A DNA stretch of 64,000 bases from Primula veris (Eukaryota; Streptophyta; Magnoliopsida; Ericales; Primulaceae), in NCBI GenBank assembly GCA_963682055.1, contig OY821742.1, positions 32,335,060-32,399,059 of the forward strand, in the 5' to 3' direction. This document shows, in pieces, positions 1 through 10,189 of the stretch. Every line of letters begins with the position of its first letter. The stretch's first letter is position 1. The position numbers and the translations under genes are program-made. The notes under the pieces are model-generated. The model was given only the letters and a program-made list of their open reading frames with translations. It was not told where the DNA came from and made no database searches.

Positions 1-1823
1 TGTTACACATCTCATAATAATCTGGACCCAATCATTATTAAACCCATAAACCTCAAGAACTTTTTTAATAAACTTCCAATTAACTCTGTCAAATGCTTTA
101 GCCATATCAAGTTTAAAAGCCACATTTCCTCCTCTCATACTATCACTTAATTGTCTAACCAGTTCTTGAGAAAGCAGAATACAATCACTTATTAGCCTAC
201 CATTCACAAAACCATGTTGATTCAAAGAGACCAATTTAGGCATAATGGTGGAAAGTCTATTAGTTAGGATTTTGGAAATCAGTTTATAGGTGACTTGGCA
301 GAGATTAATTGGTCTAAATTGACCAAAAGAAAGAGGAGAGTCAACTTTAAGAATGAAGACAATCAAGGCAGAAACCCAAGATTTGGTAAAAACAAACCCT
401 TTGAAAAAATCCAGAACTGCCTCATATAAATCCTCCTTGATAAGATCCCAACAACTTGTGTAAAAGGTTGCAGAAAGGGCCATCTATACCAGAAGCTGAG
501 CCAATTGGAGTAGTAAAAAACACCTCTCTCAATTCATCAATAGAGGGAATTTTACACATAATCATATTATCATCTTCATCAACCAATGAAGAAATATCAT
601 CTAACAACCCTTCTCTAACACCCAAAATTTCAACAGCTAAATGATTTTTAAAGAAACACACAAACTCTTCTTTAATTAAATCAACTTCTTCAGTAATAGG
701 GCCCATGGTAATCATACAAATTGCACTTTTATTTCTCCTCACTTTCATCATTTGGTGGAAAAATTTAGAGTTTTTATCCCCTTCCTTTTAACCATTTTAC
801 TCTGCCCTTTTCCTTGAGAAAGATTTTTTCTTGCAACAAAATTTCATTAAACAAAGCTAAACAGTCATTTTAACCTTTTACTCCATTTTCAGAAATATCA
901 CTCTCCAACCTAGCTTCCCAGTAAATTAGTTCATCTCTCAAATGTGCTAAATTATTAAACACATTCCCAAAATTCTTCTTGTTCCAGATCTTAAGAGAAT
1001 TTTTAAGAGTTTTAAGCTTATAAGAAAATTTAACCATACCCTTTAAATGACACTCAATCTTCCAGCTATCTTCAACAACTTTCATAAACTCCTCATTTCT
1101 TGTCCAAGCTCTTTGAAATTTAAATGGACAGTATACCCCATTATGAAAGGATTTAAGGGAAAATAACAAGGGAAAGTGATCTGCCACATTCCTTTCAAGA
1201 CGCAAGAGATCAAAATTCATATTTTTCAACCAATCAGTGTTGATTAAAGCTCTATCAAGACTTTTCAGTTGCATAACACCCTTATTCTGTTTACACCATG
1301 TGTAGCTAGACCACATATAGGCCAAATCACACAACCCACAGTCTTGAATAGCCTCATTAAAATCATCTATATCAGCTTTATTCCTCCTCTACCCCCTAGT
1401 GTTTCAGAACTAGTTCTTATAGTATCGAAATCACCTATCACTATCCATGGTTCATTTACCACACACATATTTCTCAACTGATCCCACACTTCCTTTCTTT
1501 CTCCATTTAGCATAAACAAAAGTCATTATAGAAGAGAAATCATTCTTACTGACTTTAACAGGCAACATTTGATTAGAAGCATCTATAACAACAATATCAA
1601 TACCATCTTTATAGAAACACCATATTTTACCTCCTACGACCTCATTAGATATAATACCCCTCATTCCAAGCCTTTTCAACAGAGAACAAGCTATGTCTTC
1701 CTTCAGAAAAAGTTCTAGCAGTACTACTAACTCTACTTTATAGTACTTTACATATTTTTCTACTTGTAGCTGAGAGGTCTTATTAGCAACCCCTCTAATA
1801 TTCCACACTAGAAAACCCCTCAT
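1..1823 (-). pseudogene. LINE1 ORF2 fragment: endonuclease and start of reverse transcriptase
   Basis: The reading begins at 1823 with MRGFLVWNIRGV, the usual start of a plant LINE endonuclease/exonuclease/phosphatase domain. The next conserved block has LLELFL where active enzymes have a catalytic E followed by P. The C-terminal endonuclease block is at 1334-870, with RLDRALI/LERNVADHFPLL-type residues. The linker to RT is at 751-422 and RT begins near 480, with the conserved FRPINLC-type block at about 310-270 and GFVNGR at about 205. Stop codons and frame changes separate the pieces (for example near 870 and 1450), so no full protein can be made. Unlike copy 2, this copy keeps the endonuclease N-terminus. 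Confidence 0.85.
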
Positions 1824-2202
1824 TATCTTTTTTTTGTGTGTTCTTTCCCTTCCTAGTAGAATTGCTAGCAGGGGTATAGAGCTTAGCGTTCTTTCTTTCT
1901 CTTTTCAGCAAGTTCGATTTCAAGCCCATATTATCAGATAGATAGTCTGTTGTGTCCTCTTCTTCAGAGTCTACGGGAGCAACACAATAGTGCATAAGAA
2001 GCTGTTCAATCAGAGTATCAATAAATTTTTAAGAAATGTCTTTTTTTGATTGCTCAACAATCACCTAAAATTCACCCAATTCTTCTTCAATACTGCCCAA
2101 AATTTCAAATCTACTGCTTTTACGGGAGCTAGATTTGGTAATGGAGGTAGAATTCTTAGCACTACCAATTAGCTCCCTCACACTAGTAGAAGGTTGCTTC
2201 AT
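1795..2202 (-). pseudogene. LINE1 ORF1 C-terminal remnant
   Basis: Reading from an ATG at 2200-2202, the minus strand encodes a Ser/Lys-rich segment with RFEILGSIEEELGEF, a pattern seen at the C-terminus of plant LINE ORF1 proteins. Two in-frame stops follow before a second open piece (MHYCVAPVDSEEED..., 1995-1795) that is acidic and then Lys/Arg-rich. The DUF4283 and zinc-knuckle parts expected upstream are absent, so the element is 5'-truncated. The ORF1 assignment rests on position before the endonuclease and on the RFEIL motif. Confidence 0.55.
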
Positions 2203-2216
2203 AACTGCTTTCTAGG

Positions 2217-2320
2217 ATTGATTCAATCTCAACCATTAAAAAAAAATGCAATGGATGCCTAGAATTAATGTGTAAACATAGTGTTTTTTTTACGTGTGTA
2301 TTAATCCTTCCTCTCTCTCT
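2217..2320. repeat. Half of a foldback MITE interrupted by LINE1
   Basis: This sequence contains ATTGATTCAATCTCAACCAT, then GAATTAATGTGTAAACATAG and a T-run with GTGTGTATTA. It is the reverse complement of the arm at 46896-47010. In copy 2 the matching half at 52121 lies across LINE1 from its other half at 47520-47546. Here the other half would lie left of position 1. A (CT)n and (TA)n microsatellite follows at 2308-2342. Confidence 0.65.
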
Positions 2321-2754
2321 CTCACTCTATATATATATATATAAGGATCCATCACACTTAATTCCACATCTAAATCTACACCTAATCTCAAATATTCATT
2401 TTTAAAATATTCAAACTATATGATTTTGTGTAAATTGTATACACGATAAATAATGTGGGGCTTGTATTCATTTTTAAAGAAAAAACACCTAAAAAATAAG
2501 AATTTATGATAAATTTGACCAGAGGAAGACTCTACAAGAGGATTTATATAAATTTATTTTTCTTTAGGTTTTACGGGAGGTTTTGTGAAATAATAGCATA
2601 TTATTATATGTTTTGGGCTTATGTGAGTTTTTTTAATTGATCAATGTTACTTTTTATTTTGAAATATATAAAGATTTGAGATTGGGTGTAAATTTATATG
2701 GAGATAAGTGTGGGTTCATCCTTTCCTAACCCTAAACCCTAAACCCACATAAAT

Positions 2755-2915
2755 CATCACAAATTATTATATATACATATATGTATATATACATACATAT
2801 ATATACATATATGTACATACATATATATACATATATGTACATATATGTATATATACATACATGTATATACATACATATATACATACATGTATATACATAC
2901 ATATATATATATATA
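2755..2915. repeat. ATAC/ATGT-rich microsatellite
   Basis: This is a run of TATATACATA and TATATGTACA units. The second copy (52625-52775) differs in unit number and order, so the array has changed since the segmental duplication. Open frames through it on either strand are low-complexity Tyr/Ile/Met strings and are not genes. The preceding part, 2340-2755, contains no recognisable gene. Confidence 0.9.
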
Positions 2916-3317
2916 AACATACATAAACCGTCCCCTGTGTTTTATGAAAATTGTAATAAATAGTGATTAGCTTTCCTAAAATTTATCCGGGAACAAATTT
3001 GATGTGTGTTGGGAAATATCTTTTAAGTGAAATAACCTTAATTAAACGAATATGAACTCCAAGAAAGTAATGTGTATGTGGGTTTATTGTGAACATGCAT
3101 GCGACTTACAAATAAACCTTTTGAACATGTTGTTTAGGTGAGCTTAGTTAGGTTGTCTTAAAATAATTTCTAAATTGCAAACCTATAAGAATTTAGTATG
3201 GTAGTCGGATCTAACAATAGAGAGGAAATAATTAATTGCAATTATTATCAAGAGGAAATAATTAATTACAATTATTATCATTTATGGTAGCTACCTTTAG
3301 TTAAGTATTATTTTAAT

Positions 3318-3430
3318 GGTATATATATATGTGTGTGTATATATGTATATATATGTATATATATATATGTATATATATATATTTATATATATATATTTAT
3401 ATATATATATGTATATATATATATGTTATA
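3318..3430. repeat. (TA)n/(TG)n microsatellite upstream of F-box A
   Basis: A TATATA array with TGTG and ATTT interruptions lies between TTTTAATGG and GTTATATCGGCTTATC. The same flanks in unit B (14260-14405) hold a short CACTA-type MITE instead. In copy 2 the array is shorter (53180-53240). Sequence from 3430 to 3888 is single-copy-like non-coding DNA shared with copy 2. Confidence 0.85.
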
Positions 3431-3896
3431 TCGGCTTATCTATATTAGGTTTAATGTTAGTTTCGTATTAAATTAAAGTAATAACCGATTCGATAGTCTA
3501 CAATATAGATCGATATTTAATAACAACATTTGAATAAATATATGTAATATATTCCCAATTAATTATCATATACGAAATTACGTACAATTTTGACCGGCTT
3601 ATAACATATATCAAAGTTGTCGAAATGAAAAATTTCAAAACTAAATCATATAATTTAATATTTGAACTATATGATTAATTTTTTCAAAACATTATTCCGA
3701 TAATTTTGATAAAAGTTATTGAACGATCAAAATTACACGGAATTTCATAATAGGAAAATGCACCTACGATCCCCTTGTGGGGCTAATAGTTTTCAATTCA
3801 TGGAAAACCTTTTTTGCCCAGCTCTACCACTCTCTAGAGATGTTTTTGTGATAGGTTCTATAGTAACTGGATGATCCTATTTGGTCAAATACATAG

Positions 3897-4209
3897 TTAG
3901 GGGTGGGCGAAAACCCGAAAAAATCGAAACGAAAAAGACCGAAAAACCAAAACTTTTTCGGTCGGTTTCAGTTTACAATAAAACCGAACCAAAAAAAAAA
4001 AGAAAAGCGGAAAAAACAAAAAAAAACCCGGGAAAAACCGAAAAACCAAAAATAAAAACGAAAAATAACCGAAAAACCCGAAACCGGACCGGAAAACACC
4101 AATCCGGTTTGGTACAAGAAATAAAAAAAACCAAAAAAACACGAACCGAAAACTCTATTCGGTTTCGGTTTTGCTAAAAACCGAACCGAACCGGACCGAA
4201 CACAACCCT
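3897..4209. mobile_element. hAT-like MITE of 313 bp, rich in CCGAA/ACCGA motifs
   Basis: The element starts TTAGGGGTGGGC and ends GAACACAACCCT, giving short imperfect inverted ends around AGGG-TG. It is flanked by a perfect 8-bp direct repeat, ATACATAG, at 3889-3896 and 4210-4217, the target-duplication length of hAT transposons. The paralogous unit B has the uninterrupted site near 14695-14715 (CAAATACCCAGTGACC), which confirms an insertion. The interior is a string of degenerate AAACCGAA and CGGTTTCGGTTT repeats with no real coding content. Copy 2 has the same insertion, so it predates the segmental duplication. Confidence 0.82.
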
Positions 4210-5551
4210 ATACATAGTGACCAACTCCTATGTTCATTTCATTATAGTATTTTTGAACAAGTTCTTTATTTTGGATTATATCCTAAAATTTATTGCATAG
4301 TTTTTGCCTTTGAAAACCAAATCTCACATGAACTAAAACTAAAACTTAAACGATTCAACTTATTTCTTACATTTTTATTCATCACAAAAATTTAGACCTG
4401 CAATGAACTTTTTTAATTAAAACCAGATCATTGAAGCCGCCAAGTGTTTTCTATCGATACTATTATAAGTCATTAAGTCGGTTTTGCTTATCCTCTCTTT
4501 TGTCTTTTTTGCGGTTAAGAGATATCAAAGTTGATATCGAGTTAGATGTGCTAGACAGACCTCATAAGATTTTGTTGTTTCCACTTTAGTTTGTAAGATT
4601 TTAATTATCAAATTAGCGTAAGAAACTTGGAAATTGATACTAATAACGGTTTGATGATAATTAATGTATGTTTGGCTGTATAATCTTTAATTATATATGT
4701 ATTTTATTAAGTTAAGCATTCGTGTGACACAGGCCAAGCTCATGGTATATGGTTGTGTGACATCCATCTTTATGGGGGTGTTATATTTAGTTGTTTATTA
4801 AGCCCCTATCAGATCCCGAAAAGTTGGAGCCAGCAGAATGGTTCGCAGCATAATTTCTTTCTATATCATATCATTTTTCAGTTTATCTCGTTTTTCATTG
4901 TTTTATTAAATATTTCTGATAGAAAAGAACTAATAATATGGATAACAAATATGTTTAGTAGGTGAAAAGTAGACTTGAAGGATTTACTTGAGATTAAATA
5001 AAGTAAAAATATGTGAAGGATGGAATTCTTGTTTGTTTTTCTTTTTCATCTCAGAATAACACGTCCCACACGCTCTGCGATATATATATCCATACGTCTG
5101 CTTAAGAATTGGACATAAATTGGGTACAATTTTTCAAAATTAAGTACCTATCGATGAATAAAGTTTGTTGGGGGTTGTTTTACTTTATGTTGTTTCTCAA
5201 ATCAATTTATTTTTTCTCAATGAAATTAATAAAAAATTTAAAACTAGTTGGTCACTCATACGTCTTGCCGTTTAAACGTCCTTTTTCCTGTATTTTGTAT
5301 TTGATGGATCTTTACAAACGCAGCAATGCTCATATTATGGTCCACTTGTTGGGAAATATTACGCCATTTTTTCAAACTGCTACCTTTTACAAATAAAAAA
5401 CATATGTGCTACCGGGCTCCAATTTTTTCCATATTATGGTCCATTTGATGGGAATATATTACACCATTTTTTTCTAAAGTACTACAAATATTCATAGCTA
5501 TGGTATCATTAATGTTGTTCGTGTACTTCAGGAGGTCTATCTGGGACAAAA
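4210..5551. other. Upstream region of F-box A
   Basis: No gene is visible here. The sequence is homologous to 14715-16068 upstream of F-box B and near-identical to 54024-55365 upstream of F-box A'. A GATATATATATCC stretch near 5080 follows an ACACGTCCCACACG segment and could be a TATA region. A TTCAG acceptor-like site at 5527-5531 lies just before the F-box start. Short open frames on both strands are AT-rich chance frames. Confidence 0.6.
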
Positions 5552-6774
5552 ATGCTCACTAAGGAGGTTGACAAAGTAAAAGATGATAATACATGGTCTA
5601 GTCTACCAAATCTGTTGCTATGGACGATCAAGGCTAGATTAGATTATCCTAATAGCCTTCGATTTGCTTTGGTGTGTAAACATTGGCTTCATGCTTCCAT
5701 GTCAAGTCCCTTGAAGGATGAAAATGAGGTTGAAAATTCTCCACCATGGATCATGTATTTGAAAGAAAAACGAGTTGATAGTAGGAGGGAGTTTGTTAGT
5801 CTCTTAACTGAAGAACGCTACACGATCAAAAGCCTGGATTTCAGTGGTTCGGAGGTGTAACATCCCGTATTTTTATAAATGGTTTTATTTATGATTTAAT
5901 TTATCCAAAAACGTTTTATTCAAAATTTTACCAAAAACCGGTCACTCGACTAATTTTTAGCCAAAAACCGAAACTCTTCCGAAAAACTTTATTTTAAAAA
6001 AACCTGTTACTAATTTTACTAATAAAAAGGACCCAATAGATTTGTTTCTAAAGATTTGTTATTTTTGAGTAGTAAAACTATATTTTTGGATTAAGCGTTA
6101 ACTTTTAGAACTTTGGGGACCAAATAGTTCGTTACCTCAAACTTTATCAAAACAGCTTTTATAAACTCTTTTCAGCCACTTTCTACAGATAAGATTCAGA
6201 GTAAGAAGAGAGAAAAGAGAGAGAAAGAGTAAGAAGAGAGAAAAGAGAAGAAAGAGAAGAAGAAGAAGAAGAAGAAGAGAACCACGTTAGCGGGTTTTTA
6301 CCGGGAGCATCTCTTCTACACGCTAAGGTAACGGGGGTTATCCATTGCGACTAGACGAGGGTGTATGTTAGGATTAGGTTTTACGTTTATTATAAATTGG
6401 GGTTTTTTGCCTTTTTATTAATTATGTTTTTATATTGTTAATTGGGGTTAGTTGTTACACTTTTAATTCCATTTATTTGAATGGTAGAGGTTGAGACCTT
6501 ACATATATTAATTTCGGATTAATGAGATTATGGATGGGTTTGCATGTTTTATGCGTTGATTATGCGATTATATAATTATTGATGGTATTGGATGAATTTA
6601 TGTTGAATAATGGTGAATTGTAGTTTATGCTTGCAAGGTGTTTGTTAAAATGCCCGAATGGGATTTTACGTTATTGGAGTTGTTTGGCTAGTTGCGAATT
6701 TAGTACATGTGATTATGTGTATGTTGTATTACGTTAGTGACGTATGAGATGGTGTTATTTGATTAGTATAATAT

Positions 6775-6945
6775 TATTGGCCGAGGCCTTAATATTTATA
6801 CGTATGAGATTGTGTTAATTGGATGATTTTATATTATTGGCCGAGGCCGTATGAGAATGTGATATTTGCGTGGATTTATATTATTGGCCGAGGCCGTATG
6901 AGAATGTGATATTTGTGTGGATTTATATTATTGGCCGAGGCCTTG
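6775..6945 (+). repeat. Tandem TTATTGGCCGAGGCC units in the solo LTR
   Basis: Four copies of a unit centred on TTATTGGCCGAGGCC, spaced about 47-60 bp apart, are separated by GTATGAGAATGTGATATTTG-like spacers. The core GGCCGAGGCC is nearly self-complementary. The LTR at 24042 has lost this part by an internal deletion, and the one at 27985 keeps a single unit near 28895. Confidence 0.8.
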
Positions 6946-6961
6946 TGTTTTAGCTGTAGTG

Positions 6962-7320
6962 GCAATGGTCTCTGTCTCTCCCTAATTCCGGGGACAGAAG
7001 ACGGCCGAGGGGATAGGGAATGACTCGTCTTACGGACCGGGACGAGTGGCGTGAGAGGTCCCAGTGTGCACTATTTACTTTTATGTTAGCAATGGTCTAT
7101 GTCTCTCCCTAATTCCGGGGACATATGACGGCCGAAGGGATAGGGAATGACTCGTCTTACGGACTGGGGCGAGTGGCGTGAGAGGTCCAAGTGCGCACTA
7201 TAAATCTACTTTTATGTTGCAATGGTCTATGTCTCTCCCTAATTCCGGGGACATATGACGGCCGAAGGGATAGGGAATGACCTACCTTACGGACCGGGGT
7301 AGGTGGCGTGAGAGGTCCAT
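6962..7320 (+). repeat. Three tandem ~128-bp repeats in the solo LTR
   Basis: Units start at 6962, 7089 and 7219. Each holds GCAATGGTCTNTGTCTCTCC, an AATTCCGGGGACA block, a GGCCGANGGGATAGGGAATG block, and a (GA/TA)CG-rich end with GGCGTGAGAGGTCC. All three solo LTRs of this family carry three units, so the arrangement is ancestral to the family. The units are much more GC-rich than their surroundings. Confidence 0.85.
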
Positions 7321-8580
7321 GTATGTTTAGATGTATGTTGATGTTAGTTAATTTATTTAATTTATCGTAGTTGTAGAATGTCGTTATATTCTTTTTGATT
7401 CGTAGATTATCGTAGTTGTAGAATGTCATTACATTTCATTTTATACGTCGTTTATCGTAGTTGTAGAATTTGTGAGTTCTTGCATTTATGGGATGGAGTG
7501 ACGGTGTCTGTGGTGCCATCCCGTCTAGTTATGTGCGTGGGACTCACCGTTACAATTTTTGTCTTTCAGGTATAAATTAGCTTGAGGCGTTGGCTAGATG
7601 CATTAGCGCGGTATTGCATGGGTTCGGGCTTTTGCTTTCTTTTCATGTATATTTTATTTTGAGGTTGTAGCCTACGGGCAATTTACATTCGTTTTATTTT
7701 ATCTCGTCTTGTAGCCGCGTTTGGCAAATACTTTTATTTATTGTTTAATTGTTCCTTTAGCTCGTGATTGTTTTCTTTAAAATTTTAAATTCGTACCAAC
7801 AGGTTCTATTTTCTTTTGTTTTAAAAAGGTCATGCCTCGATGTCCGTGTCTTTTGGATTTTGGGGCGTGACAGGAGGTCTTATACTCAAAACAAGGGTGG
7901 TTATTACTTATCAAAGAGAGGTATAGTAAAGCTGGGCTGGCGACTGGTGATGTAGCTACAAATTGTAATTCACCTTACATGTTATTTAATCCTTTCAAAA
8001 ATGTGAAGATTGAGTTGCCCTTTCTAAATATAGTCCTCAAGCTGGGAGCATTACTATCAAAGATGGAAATCCTGATTGCATCGCTCTTGCAACTTACAAG
8101 ATTACGGCAGACAGTCTTAATGCAGTTACCCTCTATATAACACATCTAGGTGGTAATAATGCGTGGCATCGCTATTCTTATACTCCAAGCGATGAAAGAA
8201 TTTGTGAGTTTGTACGTTGGGTTTTTATCATTAGGAAATCGGTATGCGTCATAACAACCAGAGGTGGCGTTTTTGTTTTCAACTATTCGAATCTCCAATG
8301 GACTGAACTCTCGAGAAAATTAAGCAAAGGTTGGTACCTAATGGTAATGGGTATGCAATACATGGTAGAAAAACAAGGAGAGATCTTTTTTCTTAATTTC
8401 CTGGGAAGAAAGAGTGATACGGAGAAAGAACTTGCGAAGGCATCCTTTTACAAGTTGAATCTTGGTGAGAAGGTGTATTGGGAGCCTATCGATGCTCATG
8501 TTATGTCACAGGGATGCCTATGGTTTTTGACCGATGTACTAGGTAACCATAGTTTCGCCTGGAAAAAAAGTGTTTATTGA

Positions 8581-10089
8581 CACGAACCCTACTAAAAAAA
8601 TAAATGAGAGCAACCATCAGCAGCGAAGCCAGGATTGATGTATGTGATAAAATTTATATAAACTATTAATTTAAGTGAAATTAAAAAATGTATGGTGTAT
8701 AATCGTCGTTTTTCACGTATTTTAATTAAAATATATGGTCAAAAATTCAAAAAATCATAATGTTAAAATTATCGGGGTTGACGTCGTCCCTCCTTGGGAC
8801 CACTAATGTGAATAAGAAACATCCATAAGGCCCTATTCACATAAAGTTAACAAAACTAGAAATGTAAAAGCAAAACATAACAACTTGGTCCACGAGCAAA
8901 AAACAAAATAGTCTACTGAATAATAAACTAAGACTAATATTGGCGAATATATAGGTGTTAAGTTTATCCGGATCGCGCCTCTCCTTAGTCCCGCTCGCTT
9001 CCCCCCTCCATCATTTTGATCTACACGTGAATTAATTTTACCAGTTTTAGTGTTCTCATTTTTTTCTTCAATATATATCATCTTTTCTATTTTTATTTTG
9101 CTCTCTTCATCCTTACCGTTTATATACTTTTCACCTTGAACCTTGACTTGCCGTTGTTGTCTGTTTTCTATTTACATTACCATATACCCTTTCAACCGAA
9201 GATTTGGTGTATTTTTTTTCTCTTTATTTTTGTGAGTTTAGGAAAATTTATCCTTATTGCATGCGTAATTTGGTCAGTTACTCATTATTATATGTTGCTT
9301 GAATTTTTCGTTTTGATTTTACTTTGCTTTAATTTTTATGATGGCCTTACTTTTAACAATACAAACAATAACTAGGAAGGTTGTCGTAATCAGTTGTTGC
9401 CGAAATCTCTCAGAATCATCATACCCTATTATCACTCTATAAACTAGGATTTTTTCCGAAATCAATTTTAATATAGTTTCGAGCAACACTTGGCCTAAAT
9501 AAATTTGCAGTTGAGGCATATACTTTTAATGGATTACTAAATGCTTTTGTTGTTGAAAAAACAATAGATGTATTGTAAATACGTATATGCAATTTCGGAA
9601 AAGATAGCTAAACTGAGCATATAGTAGATTCAATTTCAGTGTCAAATTCTTAGATCGAGTTGAAAATTCACATCGGCCTATCATCGACAAACCATAATTT
9701 TCTCAAATATAACCTTACAAAGTCTTCTTTTTGAATACATCGAAAAATAATACACTTCTAATATATATGGGACACGAATGTTATAATTTTTTTTTAAATC
9801 AAAGGTATTAAATACTTTTTGATAACAACATTATCGAGCTTACCATGTGAGAATTTTTTAGTGATCGTTTATTGTTTCGATAAAACTTTCACGTCTTCCT
9901 AGTTAAAATTAATTACTCAGTCATGCTATTAATATTCATTTAATGTGCATTGGTGTAGGACTAATGGTCCTCATCAATGTAATTATAATTTTAAAATAAA
10001 TATAGGGTAAAAATTATACTTTTTGAGATTTAGAGATTTCTTTTCTATATAAATTTGTGGATAAAACTCACTATTTAATTAACAAATAA
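8581..10089. other. Non-coding region between F-box A and LINE2
   Basis: No gene is supported. About 8798-9624 is homologous to 38593-39549 in unit B, but in the opposite orientation; sequence beyond 9624 (TAGATTCAATTTCAGTGTC) is collinear again. Frames such as 9136-9375 (+) and 8833-9081 (-) are hydrophobic low-complexity readings. They are not conserved as protein in the inverted copy, where indels break them. From about 9680 to 10089 the sequence is AT-rich with no recognised element. Confidence 0.6.
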
Positions 10090-10189
10090 TGATTATAACG
10101 ACCTTATTACAAGTTGGAACAAAAGAAAACTTGAAATAAAAATCTTAGTGCTAAGAAAAAACAAATCTTCAGATCTAAACCTGATTCTT

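Larger units (their letters stand above)
1..2216 (-). mobile_element. LINE1 non-LTR retrotransposon, copy 1 (5' part only)
   Basis: This is the 5' half of a plant L1-type LINE on the minus strand; the rest lies left of the window. It reads, 5' to 3' on the minus strand, an ORF1 C-terminal remnant (2202-1795), an endonuclease (1823 to about 870) and the start of the reverse transcriptase. The 5' boundary comes from a 7-bp target duplication, ATTGATT, which starts at 2217 here. In the second copy the same 7 bases flank both ends of the element. The element is 5'-truncated within ORF1. Confidence 0.85.
5856..7872 (+). mobile_element. Solo LTR, 2017 bp, inserted in F-box A
   Basis: It begins TGTAACATCCC and ends GGGGCGTGACA, with TG...CA termini that form imperfect 11-bp inverted ends. 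It is flanked by the perfect 5-bp duplication GGAGG at 5851-5855 and 7873-7877. The empty site is intact in copy 2 at 55665-55669, so insertion followed the segmental duplication. No primer-binding site, gag or pol is present. This fits a solo LTR left by LTR-LTR recombination. Members of the same family lie at 24042-25453 and 27985-29811 on the other strand. Ty3/gypsy membership is a guess from the termini. Strand is given relative to the TGTAACATCCC end. Confidence 0.93.
5552..8580 (+). pseudogene. F-box/DUF295 gene copy A, disrupted
   Basis: This is the near-identical sister of the intact gene at 55366-56460. The first part (5552-5855) encodes the F-box with WSSLPNLLLW and FALVCKHWLHAS. 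A 2017-bp solo LTR enters at codon 102 and creates an immediate stop. Past the LTR the DUF295 coding sequence resumes at 7873. It has a 1-bp deletion near 8050 (the C in GCATTCACT is missing), so the frame shifts. The 3' end is lost: after GCCTGGAAA the sequence jumps to AAAGTGTTTATTG, a deletion of about 1136 bp relative to copy 2 that removes the last 30 or so codons and the downstream flank. At most a truncated F-box fragment could be made. Confidence 0.95.

Noticed and set aside
2732..2963. Open frames of Tyr/Ile/Met repeats on both strands
   Set aside because: They are readings of an ATAC/ATGT microsatellite; unit number differs between the two segmental copies and there is no family similarity.
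3881..4177. Lys/Thr/Glu-rich 98-residue frame and its Phe-rich antisense
   Set aside because: Both lie inside the 313-bp MITE, reflect its CCGAA repeats, and the frame is disrupted in copy 2.
5856..7872. Interpretation of the insertion as an intron of the F-box gene
   Set aside because: It lacks GT...AG borders, has a 5-bp target duplication with TG...CA ends, is missing from the twin gene and occurs elsewhere in the window.
9136..9375. Hydrophobic 79-residue frame conserved in copy 2, candidate small membrane protein
   Set aside because: Copy 2 identity is due to recent duplication. The related inverted sequence at 38840-39148 does not keep the same frame or ends, so there is no sign of selection on protein.
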